Shown here: piece by piece, positions 50,552 through 61,495 of the stretch
How positions within the stretch are numbered: position 1 is the first letter of the stretch
Layout: each line of letters opens with the position of its first letter
Assembly: GCA_017430365.1 (NCBI GenBank)
Contig: JAFRNC010000009.1
Span: forward strand, 97,804 to 161,803
Reading direction: 5' to 3'
Origin: Bacteroidales bacterium
GTDB lineage: Bacteria > Bacteroidota > Bacteroidia > Bacteroidales > UBA932
DNA: 64,000 bases
The notes under the pieces: model-generated
Told to the model about the DNA's origin: nothing
What the model saw: the letters and a program-made list of their open reading frames with translations, nothing else
Database searches by the model: none
Translations under genes and position numbers: made by a program

Positions 50552-51424
50552 TTACGCCATGCTGCCGCCGACGATGTCGAGAAGTTCGCTCGTTATGGCC
50601 TGCTGGCGGCGCTTGTTGTATTCCAGTGTAAGCTGTTCGAGCAGCTCGTCCGCATTGTCGCTGGCCATCTGCATGGCCACGGTGCGTGCGGCGTGTTCAG
50701 CGGCACAGCTGTCCATCATGACTGTGTATATCTTGAGCAGCAGTACCTTGGGGAGCAGGGCTTCCAGCACTTCCTTCCTGCCTGGCTCGACGATGAGGTC
50801 TTCTTCAACCTCTCCGGAAGCGGGTGTCACAGCCGTGGGAAGATAGATCTCCCGGACGGGAGGCTGTGAAGCGTTTGACTTGTAGTGGTTGTATAACAGG
50901 AATATGCGTCCGACTTCCCCTTTTTCGTAGCTCTCTGTCAGGAGGCGGCCGAATTCGGCTGCCGGCTCATAGGAGGGCTTGTCGATCAGATTCGAGAAAT
51001 CGGCCTTTGGGACGACTCCAGTCTTGCGGCATGCTTCGGATATCTTCTTGCCGACAGGGTAGACATCGATTTTATCGCGTCCGGTCCCTTCGGATTCCAG
51101 ACGTTCGAGTTCGGTGAGGAACGATTTGACAGCCGTGGCGTTGAATCCGCCGCAGAGCGAACTGTTGGAGGAAAAGGCCACTATCGCCACCCTGTCGCTG
51201 CCGTTTCCGGCAAGGAGCGGGATCCCGGCAGAGACGTCCGGGCCGCAGCCCGCAATGAGGTTCTGCAGTATGCCGTGCAGTTTCTCCTGATAGGGTATCA
51301 TTGCTGCGATCGCCTGTTGGGCACGGTGCAGTTTTGCGGCAGCGACCATTTTCATGGCCGATGTGATCTGCAGCGTGCTCTTTACCGATGCGATCCGGGT
51401 CTTTGTCTCCTTGAGCGATGCCAT
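50552..51424 (-). CDS. atpG: ATP synthase subunit gamma
   Basis: 290 residues, normal length. The N-terminal coiled coil (MASLKETKTRIASVKSTLQI, then KMVAAAKLHRAQQ) and the C-terminal helix (ELLEQLTLEYNKRRQQAIT) form the rotating shaft. It connects the catalytic F1 head to the c-ring. It is the last of the eight ATPase genes and starts one base after the atpA stop. Confidence 0.96.
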   Translation of the reverse strand: MASLKETKTRIASVKSTLQITSAMKMVAAAKLHRAQQAIAAMIPYQEKLHGILQNLIAGCGPDVSAGIPLLAGNGSDRVAIVAFSSNSSLCGGFNATAVKSFLTELERLESEGTGRDKIDVYPVGKKISEACRKTGVVPKADFSNLIDKPSYEPAAEFGRLLTESYEKGEVGRIFLLYNHYKSNASQPPVREIYLPTAVTPASGEVEEDLIVEPGRKEVLEALLPKVLLLKIYTVMMDSCAAEHAARTVAMQMASDNADELLEQLTLEYNKRRQQAITSELLDIVGGSMA

Positions 51425-51425
51425 G

Positions 51426-53015
51426 TCAGTTCTCGTTCAGCTTGGCGACGGTTTCGGCCGCCACACGTTCAATGGTGTCGGTTATGACATTGTCGATCTT
51501 TCCCTTGCCGAGCGGGTCCAGGACATCGGCGCGGTGCTCTCTGCGCATGCATTCGAGGAAAAGCTTCTGGAATTCGGGCACCTTCGACAGTGGAAGGTCC
51601 TTCATCAGCGCCTTGGTGCCGCAATAAAGGATTGCCACCTGTTCGCCGACGGGCATCGGGGCGTACTGGGGCTGGATGAGCAGGACGTTGTTCTTGCGGC
51701 CCTTGTCGATGGTAAGGCTCGTGACCGTGTCCATGTCGCTCGAGAATTTGCTGAACGACTCCAGTTCGCGGTACTGGGCCTGGTCGATCTTGAGGGTTCC
51801 GGCCACTTTCTTCATACTCTTCACCTGTGCGCTGCCGCCCACTCGGGAGACGCTGATACCCACGTTGATGGCGGGGCGGAAACCCTGGTTGAAGAGGTCG
51901 GTCTCGAGGAATATCTGGCCGTCGGTGATGGAGATCACATTCGTGGGGATGTAAGCCGCCACGTCGCCGGCCTGGGTCTCGATGATGGGGAGTGCGGTAA
52001 GGGATCCACCACCCTTGACCTTGTCTTTCAGGCTGACCGGGAGGTCGTTCATGTTGCGAGCCACCTCTTCCTGGTCGATAATCTTCGCGGCACGCTCGAG
52101 CAGGCGTGAGTGGAGGTAGAAGATGTCGCCCGGATAGGCTTCGCGGCCGGAAGGACGGCGTAGGATCAGCGACACTTCACGGTAGGCTACGGCCTGCTTG
52201 GAAAGGTCGTCGTAGACCACAAGCGCATGCCTTCCGGTGTCGCGGAAATACTCGCCGATCGCCGCGCCGGCGAAAGGAGCGTAATACTGAAGCGCCGCGG
52301 GGTCGGCGGCTGTTGCTGCCACCACTATGGTGTAGTCCATGGCTCCCTTTTCGCGGAGGATGTTGACTATGCTGGCCACGGTGGAGCCTTTCTGGCCGAT
52401 GGCGACGTAGATGCAGAATACAGGCTTGCCCGCTTCATAGTTCGCCCTCTGGTTGATGATGGTGTCGATGGCGATAGCCGTCTTTCCTGTCTGCCGGTCG
52501 CCGATGATGAGCTCCCTCTGGCCGCGGCCGATGGGAATCATGGCGTCGACGGCCTTGAGGCCGGTCTGCAGGGGCTCGTTGACGGGCTGACGGTAGATGA
52601 CGCCGGGCGCCTTGCGCTCCAGGGGCATCTCGGTCATGTCGCCGGCGATCTCTCCGCGGCCGTCTATCGGCTGGCCGAGCGGATTGACGACGCGTCCGAC
52701 CATCTTCTCGCCTACCAGGATGGAGGAGATGCGTCCGGTACGACGGGCGGTCATGCCCTCTTTGACCTTTTCGGTAGAACCCAGCAGCACCGCGCCGACG
52801 TTGTCCTCTTCGAGGTTCATCACCACGGCCATGACGCCGCTGTCGAATTCGATCAGTTCGCCGGCTTCGGCTCCGGTCAGGCCGTAAAGCCTTACCACGC
52901 CGTCGTGTACCTGGAGTACCTGTCCGACTTCTTCATACCGGGCGTCGACATTGACATCGTGGAGCTGTCTGAGCAGCAGCTCGGATATTTCACTTGCTTT
53001 TAAACTATCAACCAT
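51426..53015 (-). CDS. atpA: ATP synthase subunit alpha
   Basis: 529 residues. The Walker A motif is [15 protein letters not shown], and the signature near the C-terminal half is [17 protein letters not shown]. It is the non-catalytic nucleotide-binding subunit of F1. The length is slightly above the 500-515 of many bacteria but typical of Bacteroidetes. Its start overlaps the atpH stop by 8 bases. Confidence 0.97.
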   Translation of the reverse strand: MVDSLKASEISELLLRQLHDVNVDARYEEVGQVLQVHDGVVRLYGLTGAEAGELIEFDSGVMAVVMNLEEDNVGAVLLGSTEKVKEGMTARRTGRISSILVGEKMVGRVVNPLGQPIDGRGEIAGDMTEMPLERKAPGVIYRQPVNEPLQTGLKAVDAMIPIGRGQRELIIGDRQTGKTAIAIDTIINQRANYEAGKPVFCIYVAIGQKGSTVASIVNILREKGAMDYTIVVAATAADPAALQYYAPFAGAAIGEYFRDTGRHALVVYDDLSKQAVAYREVSLILRRPSGREAYPGDIFYLHSRLLERAAKIIDQEEVARNMNDLPVSLKDKVKGGGSLTALPIIETQAGDVAAYIPTNVISITDGQIFLETDLFNQGFRPAINVGISVSRVGGSAQVKSMKKVAGTLKIDQAQYRELESFSKFSSDMDTVTSLTIDKGRKNNVLLIQPQYAPMPVGEQVAILYCGTKALMKDLPLSKVPEFQKLFLECMRREHRADVLDPLGKGKIDNVITDTIERVAAETVAKLNEN

Positions 53016-53511
53016 TCTTGCGGTTTTTTCTGATATTCTCTTCCAGTTCTTTACGGATATTTTTCAGCTGGGAGGAAATGGAGGCGTCTAGCCTCTTGTC
53101 CTCTATCTGAACGATGAAGCCTCCGATGAGCTTCGGATCGACTTCGGTTTCGAAATCGATTCTCTTGAAACCCTGCTCCTTCATCAGCAGGGTGAGTCTT
53201 TCGACCAGTTCGGGATTCTCGGTCGCGGTGGTCAGCCATGCCCGGGTGATGCCGTTTTCCTTGCGGTACAGCTGGCGGTACGAACGCAGGATGGCCGGCA
53301 GGAATTCCACGCGCTTGTTGCGGATAACGAGCGTGATGAATCTCCGCATCGGCTCCGAAAGGCTTTCGATGCAGGCCGCCAGGCCGCTTTCCGACTGAAG
53401 GGAATCGATGAGACTCTGCGCCTCTTCATAAATGCGCGCGTCCGCCCGCTCTTCCTTTGCGAAGAGCAGGAGGGCGTTGGCGTAGCGCGATGGAATCATA
53501 CCGGCGTTCAT
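53008..53511 (-). CDS. atpH: ATP synthase subunit delta
   Basis: 167 residues. The N-terminal helical domain (about 1-105, [17 protein letters not shown]) and the C-terminal signature [18 protein letters not shown] identify the OSCP/delta stator subunit that ties alpha to subunit b. It overlaps atpA by 8 bases and lies 12 bases after atpF. Confidence 0.94.
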   Translation of the reverse strand: MNAGMIPSRYANALLLFAKEERADARIYEEAQSLIDSLQSESGLAACIESLSEPMRRFITLVIRNKRVEFLPAILRSYRQLYRKENGITRAWLTTATENPELVERLTLLMKEQGFKRIDFETEVDPKLIGGFIVQIEDKRLDASISSQLKNIRKELEENIRKNRKNG

Positions 53512-53523
53512 TGGGCGTTCGGA

Positions 53524-54033
53524 TTAATTGACCTGGCCGTGTTTGGCACGGGCTTCCTCGATCAGTCTGTCGATCAATGCGTTCTGGCTTGACGTGGAGT
53601 CGAGCTGGCGGCGGAGCAGCTTCTCGGCCACTTCCACCGAAAGCATGGCCACTTCGTCGGCGATTTCGCGGCGGGCGGTGTCCCGTTCGATACGGATCTC
53701 CTCCCGGGCCTGTTCTATCATCGCCGTGGTCTGGGTCCTGGCCTGCTCGCGGGCCTCCTGGACTATGCGGTCGCCGTTTACGGCCGCCTCGTTCAGGATC
53801 CGGGCCTGCTCCTTGCGGGTTTCCTCGATCATCCGTTTCTGTTCCTCGGCCAGTTCCTTGAGCGCCTTCTGCGCCTGCTCAGCATCCCGGAGCGACTGCT
53901 CGATGTGTTCGGAGCGCTTCTTGACCATTCCCGTAATGAGCGGGAACCCGAACTTCGCCAGTATGAAGAATACGATGGCGAAGATCAGCGTCATCCAGAA
54001 GAGGAGTCCGAAATCCGGTGTGATGAGCGACAT
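53524..54033 (-). CDS. atpF: ATP synthase subunit b
   Basis: 169 residues. One membrane segment (about 7-27) is followed by a long charged coiled coil (about 30-150). It is the peripheral stalk, linking subunit a in the membrane to delta on top of F1. It lies between atpE (3-base gap) and atpH. Confidence 0.94.
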   Translation of the reverse strand: MSLITPDFGLLFWMTLIFAIVFFILAKFGFPLITGMVKKRSEHIEQSLRDAEQAQKALKELAEEQKRMIEETRKEQARILNEAAVNGDRIVQEAREQARTQTTAMIEQAREEIRIERDTARREIADEVAMLSVEVAEKLLRRQLDSTSSQNALIDRLIEEARAKHGQVN

Positions 54034-54036
54034 GGC

Positions 54037-57125
<3,089 letters not shown>

Positions 57126-57137
57126 TCATATAATCTA

Positions 57138-57145
57138 CAAAGATA
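57138..57145 (-). promoter_or_regulatory. -7 promoter element (TATCTTTG) for the ATP synthase operon
   Basis: An exact consensus on the minus strand, 33 bases before the atpD ATG at 57104. Confidence 0.6.
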
Positions 57146-57205
57146 CTGTTTTTCCGCGAGCGGTGCAAATTTGTCTCTGCCGATACTTGGTAAGGGTTTT
57201 TTTAC

Positions 57206-57213
57206 TATCTTAG
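57206..57213 (+). promoter_or_regulatory. -7-like element (TATCTTAG) for the EF-hand protein
   Basis: It differs from TAnnTTTG at one base and follows a T-rich stretch, 39 bases before the ATG at 57253. It is weaker than the other elements listed. Confidence 0.35.
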
Positions 57214-57252
57214 TAGCTCCAAATGCCAATTCATTACTAAAATCCAATACTT

Positions 57253-57735
57253 ATGGCAGTTTCTATCCTAGACCTCATCAAATCGCAGGTCACCGCCCAG
57301 ACCGGCGGCATCGAGATTCCCGCCCAGGCGAAGAATCAGGTTCTGAACGGGCTTACCGACTCCATTTTCGGCAGCCTCACCCAGACGGTCACCAAACCGG
57401 GTGGCATCGACATGATCAAATCCCTGCTCACCGGCAAGACCGATGCGACCTATAGTCCAATCACACAGCTGGCCGGCAATCTCTTCTCCGGCAACATCCT
57501 GAGCAAGCTCAACCTCGGCGGCAAACTCAACGGAGCCCTGCTCGGCATCATTCCTGCCATCATGGGCAAACTCTCCGGTATCATCAAAGACCAGGACGGT
57601 GACGGCGACGTCGATTTCCAGGACATCCTGATCACCCTGAAGGGAGGCAACAGGACCCAGGCGCAGCCCGCGGCTCAGAAGGGCGGCGGAATCCTCGGCG
57701 GCATCCTTGGCAAGATTCTTGGCGGTACCCGTTAA
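57253..57735 (+). CDS. EF-hand-bearing protein of unknown function
   Basis: 160 residues. There is no signal peptide. The body is small and Gly/Leu-rich with amphipathic segments (TDSIFGSLTQTV, then LGGKLNGALLGIIPAIMGKL), somewhat like DUF937-type proteins. A calcium-binding loop is clear at about residues 115-126: DQDGDGDVDFQD. The last 25 residues are a Gly-rich repeat (GGGILGGILGKILGG), which suggests membrane or self-association. I cannot assign a function. It lies upstream of the MFS/ROK pair with an 18-base gap. Confidence 0.65.
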   Translation: MAVSILDLIKSQVTAQTGGIEIPAQAKNQVLNGLTDSIFGSLTQTVTKPGGIDMIKSLLTGKTDATYSPITQLAGNLFSGNILSKLNLGGKLNGALLGIIPAIMGKLSGIIKDQDGDGDVDFQDILITLKGGNRTQAQPAAQKGGGILGGILGKILGGTR

Positions 57736-57753
57736 TCCGAAAAACTCTGCAGT

Positions 57754-59037
57754 ATGGCTACTGAAACCAAACAGAAATCCTCATTCGTACCTGTCCTTGT
57801 GATGATCTTCCTCTTCGGAATGATCTCCTTCGTGACGAACCTGGCCGCCCCGATCGGCAACATCTGGAAGATGCAGCCCCAGATCGCCGGCTCCAACGCC
57901 CTCGGCATGATGGGCAACATGATGAACTTCCTGGCCTATGCCATCATGGGCATCCCGGCCGGCAATATGCTCACCAAACTTGGCTACAAGAAGACCGCCC
58001 TTGTCGCGGTCGCCGTCGGTTTCCTCGGCGTCTTCGTACAGTTCCTGTCCGGCGTGGTCGGAGCCTTCCCCGCCAATTTCATCGTCTATCTCCTCGGTGC
58101 GTTCATCTGCGGCTTCTCCGTGTGCATGCTCAACACCGTGGTCAACCCGATGCTGAAACTCCTGGGCGGCAAGCGCTCCAACCAGTACATCCAGATCGGC
58201 GGTACGTTCAACTCCCTGATGGGTACCCTCACCCCGATGCTCGTCGGCGCCCTGATCGGCACCCTGACCGCCCAGTCCAGGATCGCTGACGTCAACCCGG
58301 TCCTCTTCATCGCCATGGGTGTCTTCGCCCTCGCCTTCATCATCCTGCTCTTCATCCCGATCGAAGATCCCGAAGCCGTAAAGAGCCAGGTCAAGGTAGA
58401 GAACCCCATGAATTTCCGTCACTTCGTATACGGCGCCATCGCTATCTTCCTGTATGTCGGCGTCGAAGTCGGTATTCCCGGTACTCTCAACTTCTTCCTC
58501 TCGGATTCCGTGAACGGTGCGGGTCTCGATCCGGCCGTCGCCGTCCGTACGGCAGGTTTCGTGGCAGGTACCTATTGGTTCCTGATGCTTATCGGCCGTT
58601 TCGTCTCCAGCCTCATCAGCGGCAAGGTTTCGTCCCGTGCCCAGTTGATCACCGTCTCCACGGTCGCCCTCATCCTGGTACTCTGCGCGATGTTCGTTCC
58701 CGTGACTTCGAAGACCTCCATGCCCGCCTTCACCGGCTCCGGCTTCTCGATGGTTGAGGTTCCGCTCGCAGCCCTGCTGCTCGTCCTTGTAGGCCTCTGC
58801 ACTTCCGTGATGTGGGGTACGATCTTCGACCTTGCCGTCGACGGCCTCGGCGCCTCGACCAACAAGGCTTCCGGTATTTTCATGGCCATGGTCGTGGGTG
58901 GCGGCATCCTGCCTCTCCTCCAGAACTTCGTCGCGGACAAGGTCGGTTACATGCCGAGCTACTGGGTGATCATCGCCGGTCTGGCGTTCATCTTCTTCTT
59001 CGCCGTGGCCGGTTGCAAGGCCAGGAAGAAAGCTTAA
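57754..59037 (+). CDS. Sugar MFS transporter (FucP/glucose-galactose type)
   Basis: 427 residues and twelve membrane segments. It matches the FHS family of sugar:proton symporters (the group with GluP and FucP) in the early helix and loop LGMMGNMMNFLAYAIMGIPA and the later CGFSVCMLNTVVNPML. It is predicted to import a hexose across the inner membrane. The ROK glucokinase gene follows 12 bases after the stop, which argues for glucose or a closely related hexose as substrate. Confidence 0.88.
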   Translation: MATETKQKSSFVPVLVMIFLFGMISFVTNLAAPIGNIWKMQPQIAGSNALGMMGNMMNFLAYAIMGIPAGNMLTKLGYKKTALVAVAVGFLGVFVQFLSGVVGAFPANFIVYLLGAFICGFSVCMLNTVVNPMLKLLGGKRSNQYIQIGGTFNSLMGTLTPMLVGALIGTLTAQSRIADVNPVLFIAMGVFALAFIILLFIPIEDPEAVKSQVKVENPMNFRHFVYGAIAIFLYVGVEVGIPGTLNFFLSDSVNGAGLDPAVAVRTAGFVAGTYWFLMLIGRFVSSLISGKVSSRAQLITVSTVALILVLCAMFVPVTSKTSMPAFTGSGFSMVEVPLAALLLVLVGLCTSVMWGTIFDLAVDGLGASTNKASGIFMAMVVGGGILPLLQNFVADKVGYMPSYWVIIAGLAFIFFFAVAGCKARKKA

Positions 59038-59049
59038 CGGTTTTGCGAT

Positions 59050-60018
59050 ATGGCTAAGGACTTAGTAATCGGAATCGACGTCGGCGGTCAGAGCACCAAA
59101 CTCGGCGTCGTCAACGAAGAGGGCGAAATCGTCGCCCAGACCGTCATCTCCTCCCTGCAGGATGAACTCATCGACTACATCAACGAACTGACCAAGGCGA
59201 TCAAGGGCATCATAGCCGAAACCGCCGAGGTCGGCAAGGTGAAGGGCATCGGTATCGGCGCCCCTAACGGCAACTATTATAAGGGTACTGTGGAGTACGC
59301 TCCCAACCTGAAATGGAGCTACGACAACGAAGGCAAGCCTACGGTGATCGACCTGGCAGCCCTGGTGAAGAGCTTCACTGGCCTTCCGGTGACTGTCACC
59401 AACGACGCCAACGCGGCGGCGATGGGTGAGATGGCCTACGGCGTGGCACGCGGGATGAAGAACTTCATCATGATCACCCTCGGAACCGGTGTCGGCAGCG
59501 GCATAGTCATCAACGGACAGGTGGTATACGGCCATGACGGCTTTGCCGGCGAACTCGGCCACACCATCGCCGTCCGCGACGGCCGCCAGTGCAACTGCGG
59601 CCTCAAAGGCTGCCTTGAGACCTACTGCAGCGCCATGGGCGTACGCCGTACTGCCCAGAAGCTGCTCTTCACGAATCCAGAGACCCCGAGCCCGCTGAGG
59701 GATATCGATCCCGAGAAGGTTTCTTCGAAAGATGTGTACGATGCCGCCGAAACGGGCGATCCCATCGCCATCCAGATCTTCAAGACAACCGGCCAGATCC
59801 TCGGCCGTTCGCTGGCAGATTTCGTGAAGTTCAGCGCACCCGAGGCCATCGTGCTCTTCGGAGGCCTGGCAAAGGCAAAGAAGTATTTCCACGACGATCT
59901 CGTGGCCGCCATGGAGGAGAACCAGCTCCAGATCTGGAAGGGCCGCATCAAAGTGCTCTATTCTTCGCTCAAGGACTCCGACGCCGCAATCCTCGGCGCA
60001 AGCGCCCTTGCCTGGTAA
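59050..60018 (+). CDS. ROK-family glucokinase
   Basis: 322 residues. The ATP-binding start is GIDVGGQSTKLGVVN, the catalytic-Asp region is VTNDANAAAMGEMAYG, and the ROK zinc motif is CNCGLKGCLETYCSA, preceded by GELGHTIAV. It phosphorylates glucose (or a similar hexose) after uptake by the MFS transporter upstream. It converges on hmuV with only a 6-base gap. Confidence 0.92.
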   Translation: MAKDLVIGIDVGGQSTKLGVVNEEGEIVAQTVISSLQDELIDYINELTKAIKGIIAETAEVGKVKGIGIGAPNGNYYKGTVEYAPNLKWSYDNEGKPTVIDLAALVKSFTGLPVTVTNDANAAAMGEMAYGVARGMKNFIMITLGTGVGSGIVINGQVVYGHDGFAGELGHTIAVRDGRQCNCGLKGCLETYCSAMGVRRTAQKLLFTNPETPSPLRDIDPEKVSSKDVYDAAETGDPIAIQIFKTTGQILGRSLADFVKFSAPEAIVLFGGLAKAKKYFHDDLVAAMEENQLQIWKGRIKVLYSSLKDSDAAILGASALAW

Positions 60019-60024
60019 TTCCGC

Positions 60025-60357
60025 TTATTCGGGAACGTAGATTATCTCTCCGTTCTCGAGTTCGTAAGCTGTTCCGACCCTCCGGCCCCTCCGGCCGGAG
60101 GGTTCTTGGTTTTCGTCCGGAGTGTAGCGCTTTATCTGTCCGCCTTCCCTGGTGATTATCTCCATGTCGGCCTTGCCCGGATTCTTGACCATGGTGAAAT
60201 CCTCTTTGGTAAAGATTTCCGACATGTTGAAACGGGTGACGAGCGCCACCATAAGGGCTACGGCGAATACCATGGCCGCATCGAATAGATTGGCCACGGT
60301 AGCCATGGGATCGGGTTCCCCGTCGCTGCCGAGCAGCCTGTTCCTTTTACTTTTCAT
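60025..60357 (-). CDS. hmuV: HmuV-like DUF2149 protein
   Basis: 110 residues. One membrane segment (about 23-42, FDAAMVFAVALMVALVTRF) is followed by a short soluble tail. The length, domain (DUF2149) and gene order match hmuV of the Bacteroidales hmu haem-uptake operon. It probably forms a small ExbD-like partner for HmuU. The start overlaps the hmuU stop by 11 bases. Confidence 0.8.
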   Translation of the reverse strand: MKSKRNRLLGSDGEPDPMATVANLFDAAMVFAVALMVALVTRFNMSEIFTKEDFTMVKNPGKADMEIITREGGQIKRYTPDENQEPSGRRGRRVGTAYELENGEIIYVPE

Positions 60358-60946
60358 CTTTCAGCGTTTCGGCGAGATATTCGAGGTCGTTGAGTTCACG
60401 TGCGTACCAGCGCTGCTTCACCTGCAGGGTAACCGATCCTATAGCGGCTATGAGCAGTCCCACGACTGTGGTCGCGAAGGCCACCTGCATGTTGTAGGCC
60501 ATTGATGCCAGGTCTCCTGCGGCCAGGCCGACAAGGGCCGGGCCCATCGGTATCAAGGTGCCCATCAGTCCGAGCATGGGACCGATTTTGGCAAGGGTGC
60601 GGGAGTGCCCGAGTTCCTTCTGGGCATCCACTTCGTAATTGGCCAGCTGACGTTCGCACCATGCGGTGTCGCCGCGGTGCTCCATGAGCCGCCTGACGGC
60701 CTGGAGCAGGGGAACCCTGTCTGCCCCGGGGCCCTTTGCAAGTTCCGCCAGGCCGGATTCCCGGGCTGCGGCGTCACCTTCCAGCAGGGACGTGAATTGT
60801 TTTTGCAGCGTCCTGCGCCTGTAGAACTCTCCGAAGAATCCTCCGACAAGGATGACGGCACGGACCAGGAACAGCAGGAGGAGAACTATTACCGGCACCA
60901 GCAGGCCGTTGGAAATCCAGAACAATGCATTTGATATGGTATTCAT
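60347..60946 (-). CDS. hmuU: HmuU-like MotA/TolQ/ExbB proton-channel protein
   Basis: 199 residues and three membrane segments (about 14-36, 120-142 and 150-172). The TolQ/ExbB signature is the GPMLGLMGTLIPMGPAL stretch at the start of the second segment. It couples the inner-membrane proton gradient to an outer-membrane receptor or periplasmic step. It lies between hmuT (15-base gap) and hmuV (11-base overlap). Confidence 0.88.
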   Translation of the reverse strand: MNTISNALFWISNGLLVPVIVLLLLFLVRAVILVGGFFGEFYRRRTLQKQFTSLLEGDAAARESGLAELAKGPGADRVPLLQAVRRLMEHRGDTAWCERQLANYEVDAQKELGHSRTLAKIGPMLGLMGTLIPMGPALVGLAAGDLASMAYNMQVAFATTVVGLLIAAIGSVTLQVKQRWYARELNDLEYLAETLKDEK

Positions 60947-60961
60947 CGTGTCAAGTTTATT

Positions 60962-61495
60962 TCAGAATGTGATGGCTCCCGTGGCGGCGACCGACGACAG
61001 GAGAAGGAAAAGATTTATGAGGAACAGACCTTCAAGCCGTATGTCCTCCTCGGGGACCAGCTTCGCCATCAGCCGGCTTCCTCCCAGGGCGATGAACAGG
61101 ACGGCCAGCGCGGCCACCCATGCGAAGCGGTTGAAGTTCATGCCGGGGCTGGAAAAGAGGACCCGTGACAGTATCCAGACTGCTGCGGGGAAGGCAAGGA
61201 GTCCCGGATAAAACCTCAGCGGGCGGAAACGTCCGGATGGCCGGCTGAAGCAGAAGGCGGTCATGATGGCTGCCTCCAGTACAATGCAGACGGCAGCGTC
61301 AAGCATGTGGTCAGGGTCTGTTACCCATGAAGAGTAGGCGGATGCTTCCTGACGGGTAAGCCAGGGAATGGCCGCCCATGCGGATGCGGCCAGGGCAAGC
61401 GATGCGGCGATTGCCCCCCATCTCGGGAAAAAGCTGCATTTGAGAATGAAGCTGAGCAGAGCGAGCACCGCGATGAGTATGAGCAGTATCTCCAT
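60962..61495 (-). CDS. hmuT: HmuT-like membrane protein
   Basis: 177 residues from the ATG at 61495 (MEILLILIAVLALL), with five membrane segments. The in-frame start further upstream lies inside hmuS and is rejected. No enzyme motif was found. Position between hmuS and hmuU, and membrane topology, match hmuT. The ATG overlaps the hmuS stop by one base. Confidence 0.75.
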   Translation of the reverse strand: MEILLILIAVLALLSFILKCSFFPRWGAIAASLALAASAWAAIPWLTRQEASAYSSWVTDPDHMLDAAVCIVLEAAIMTAFCFSRPSGRFRPLRFYPGLLAFPAAVWILSRVLFSSPGMNFNRFAWVAALAVLFIALGGSRLMAKLVPEEDIRLEGLFLINLFLLLSSVAATGAITF

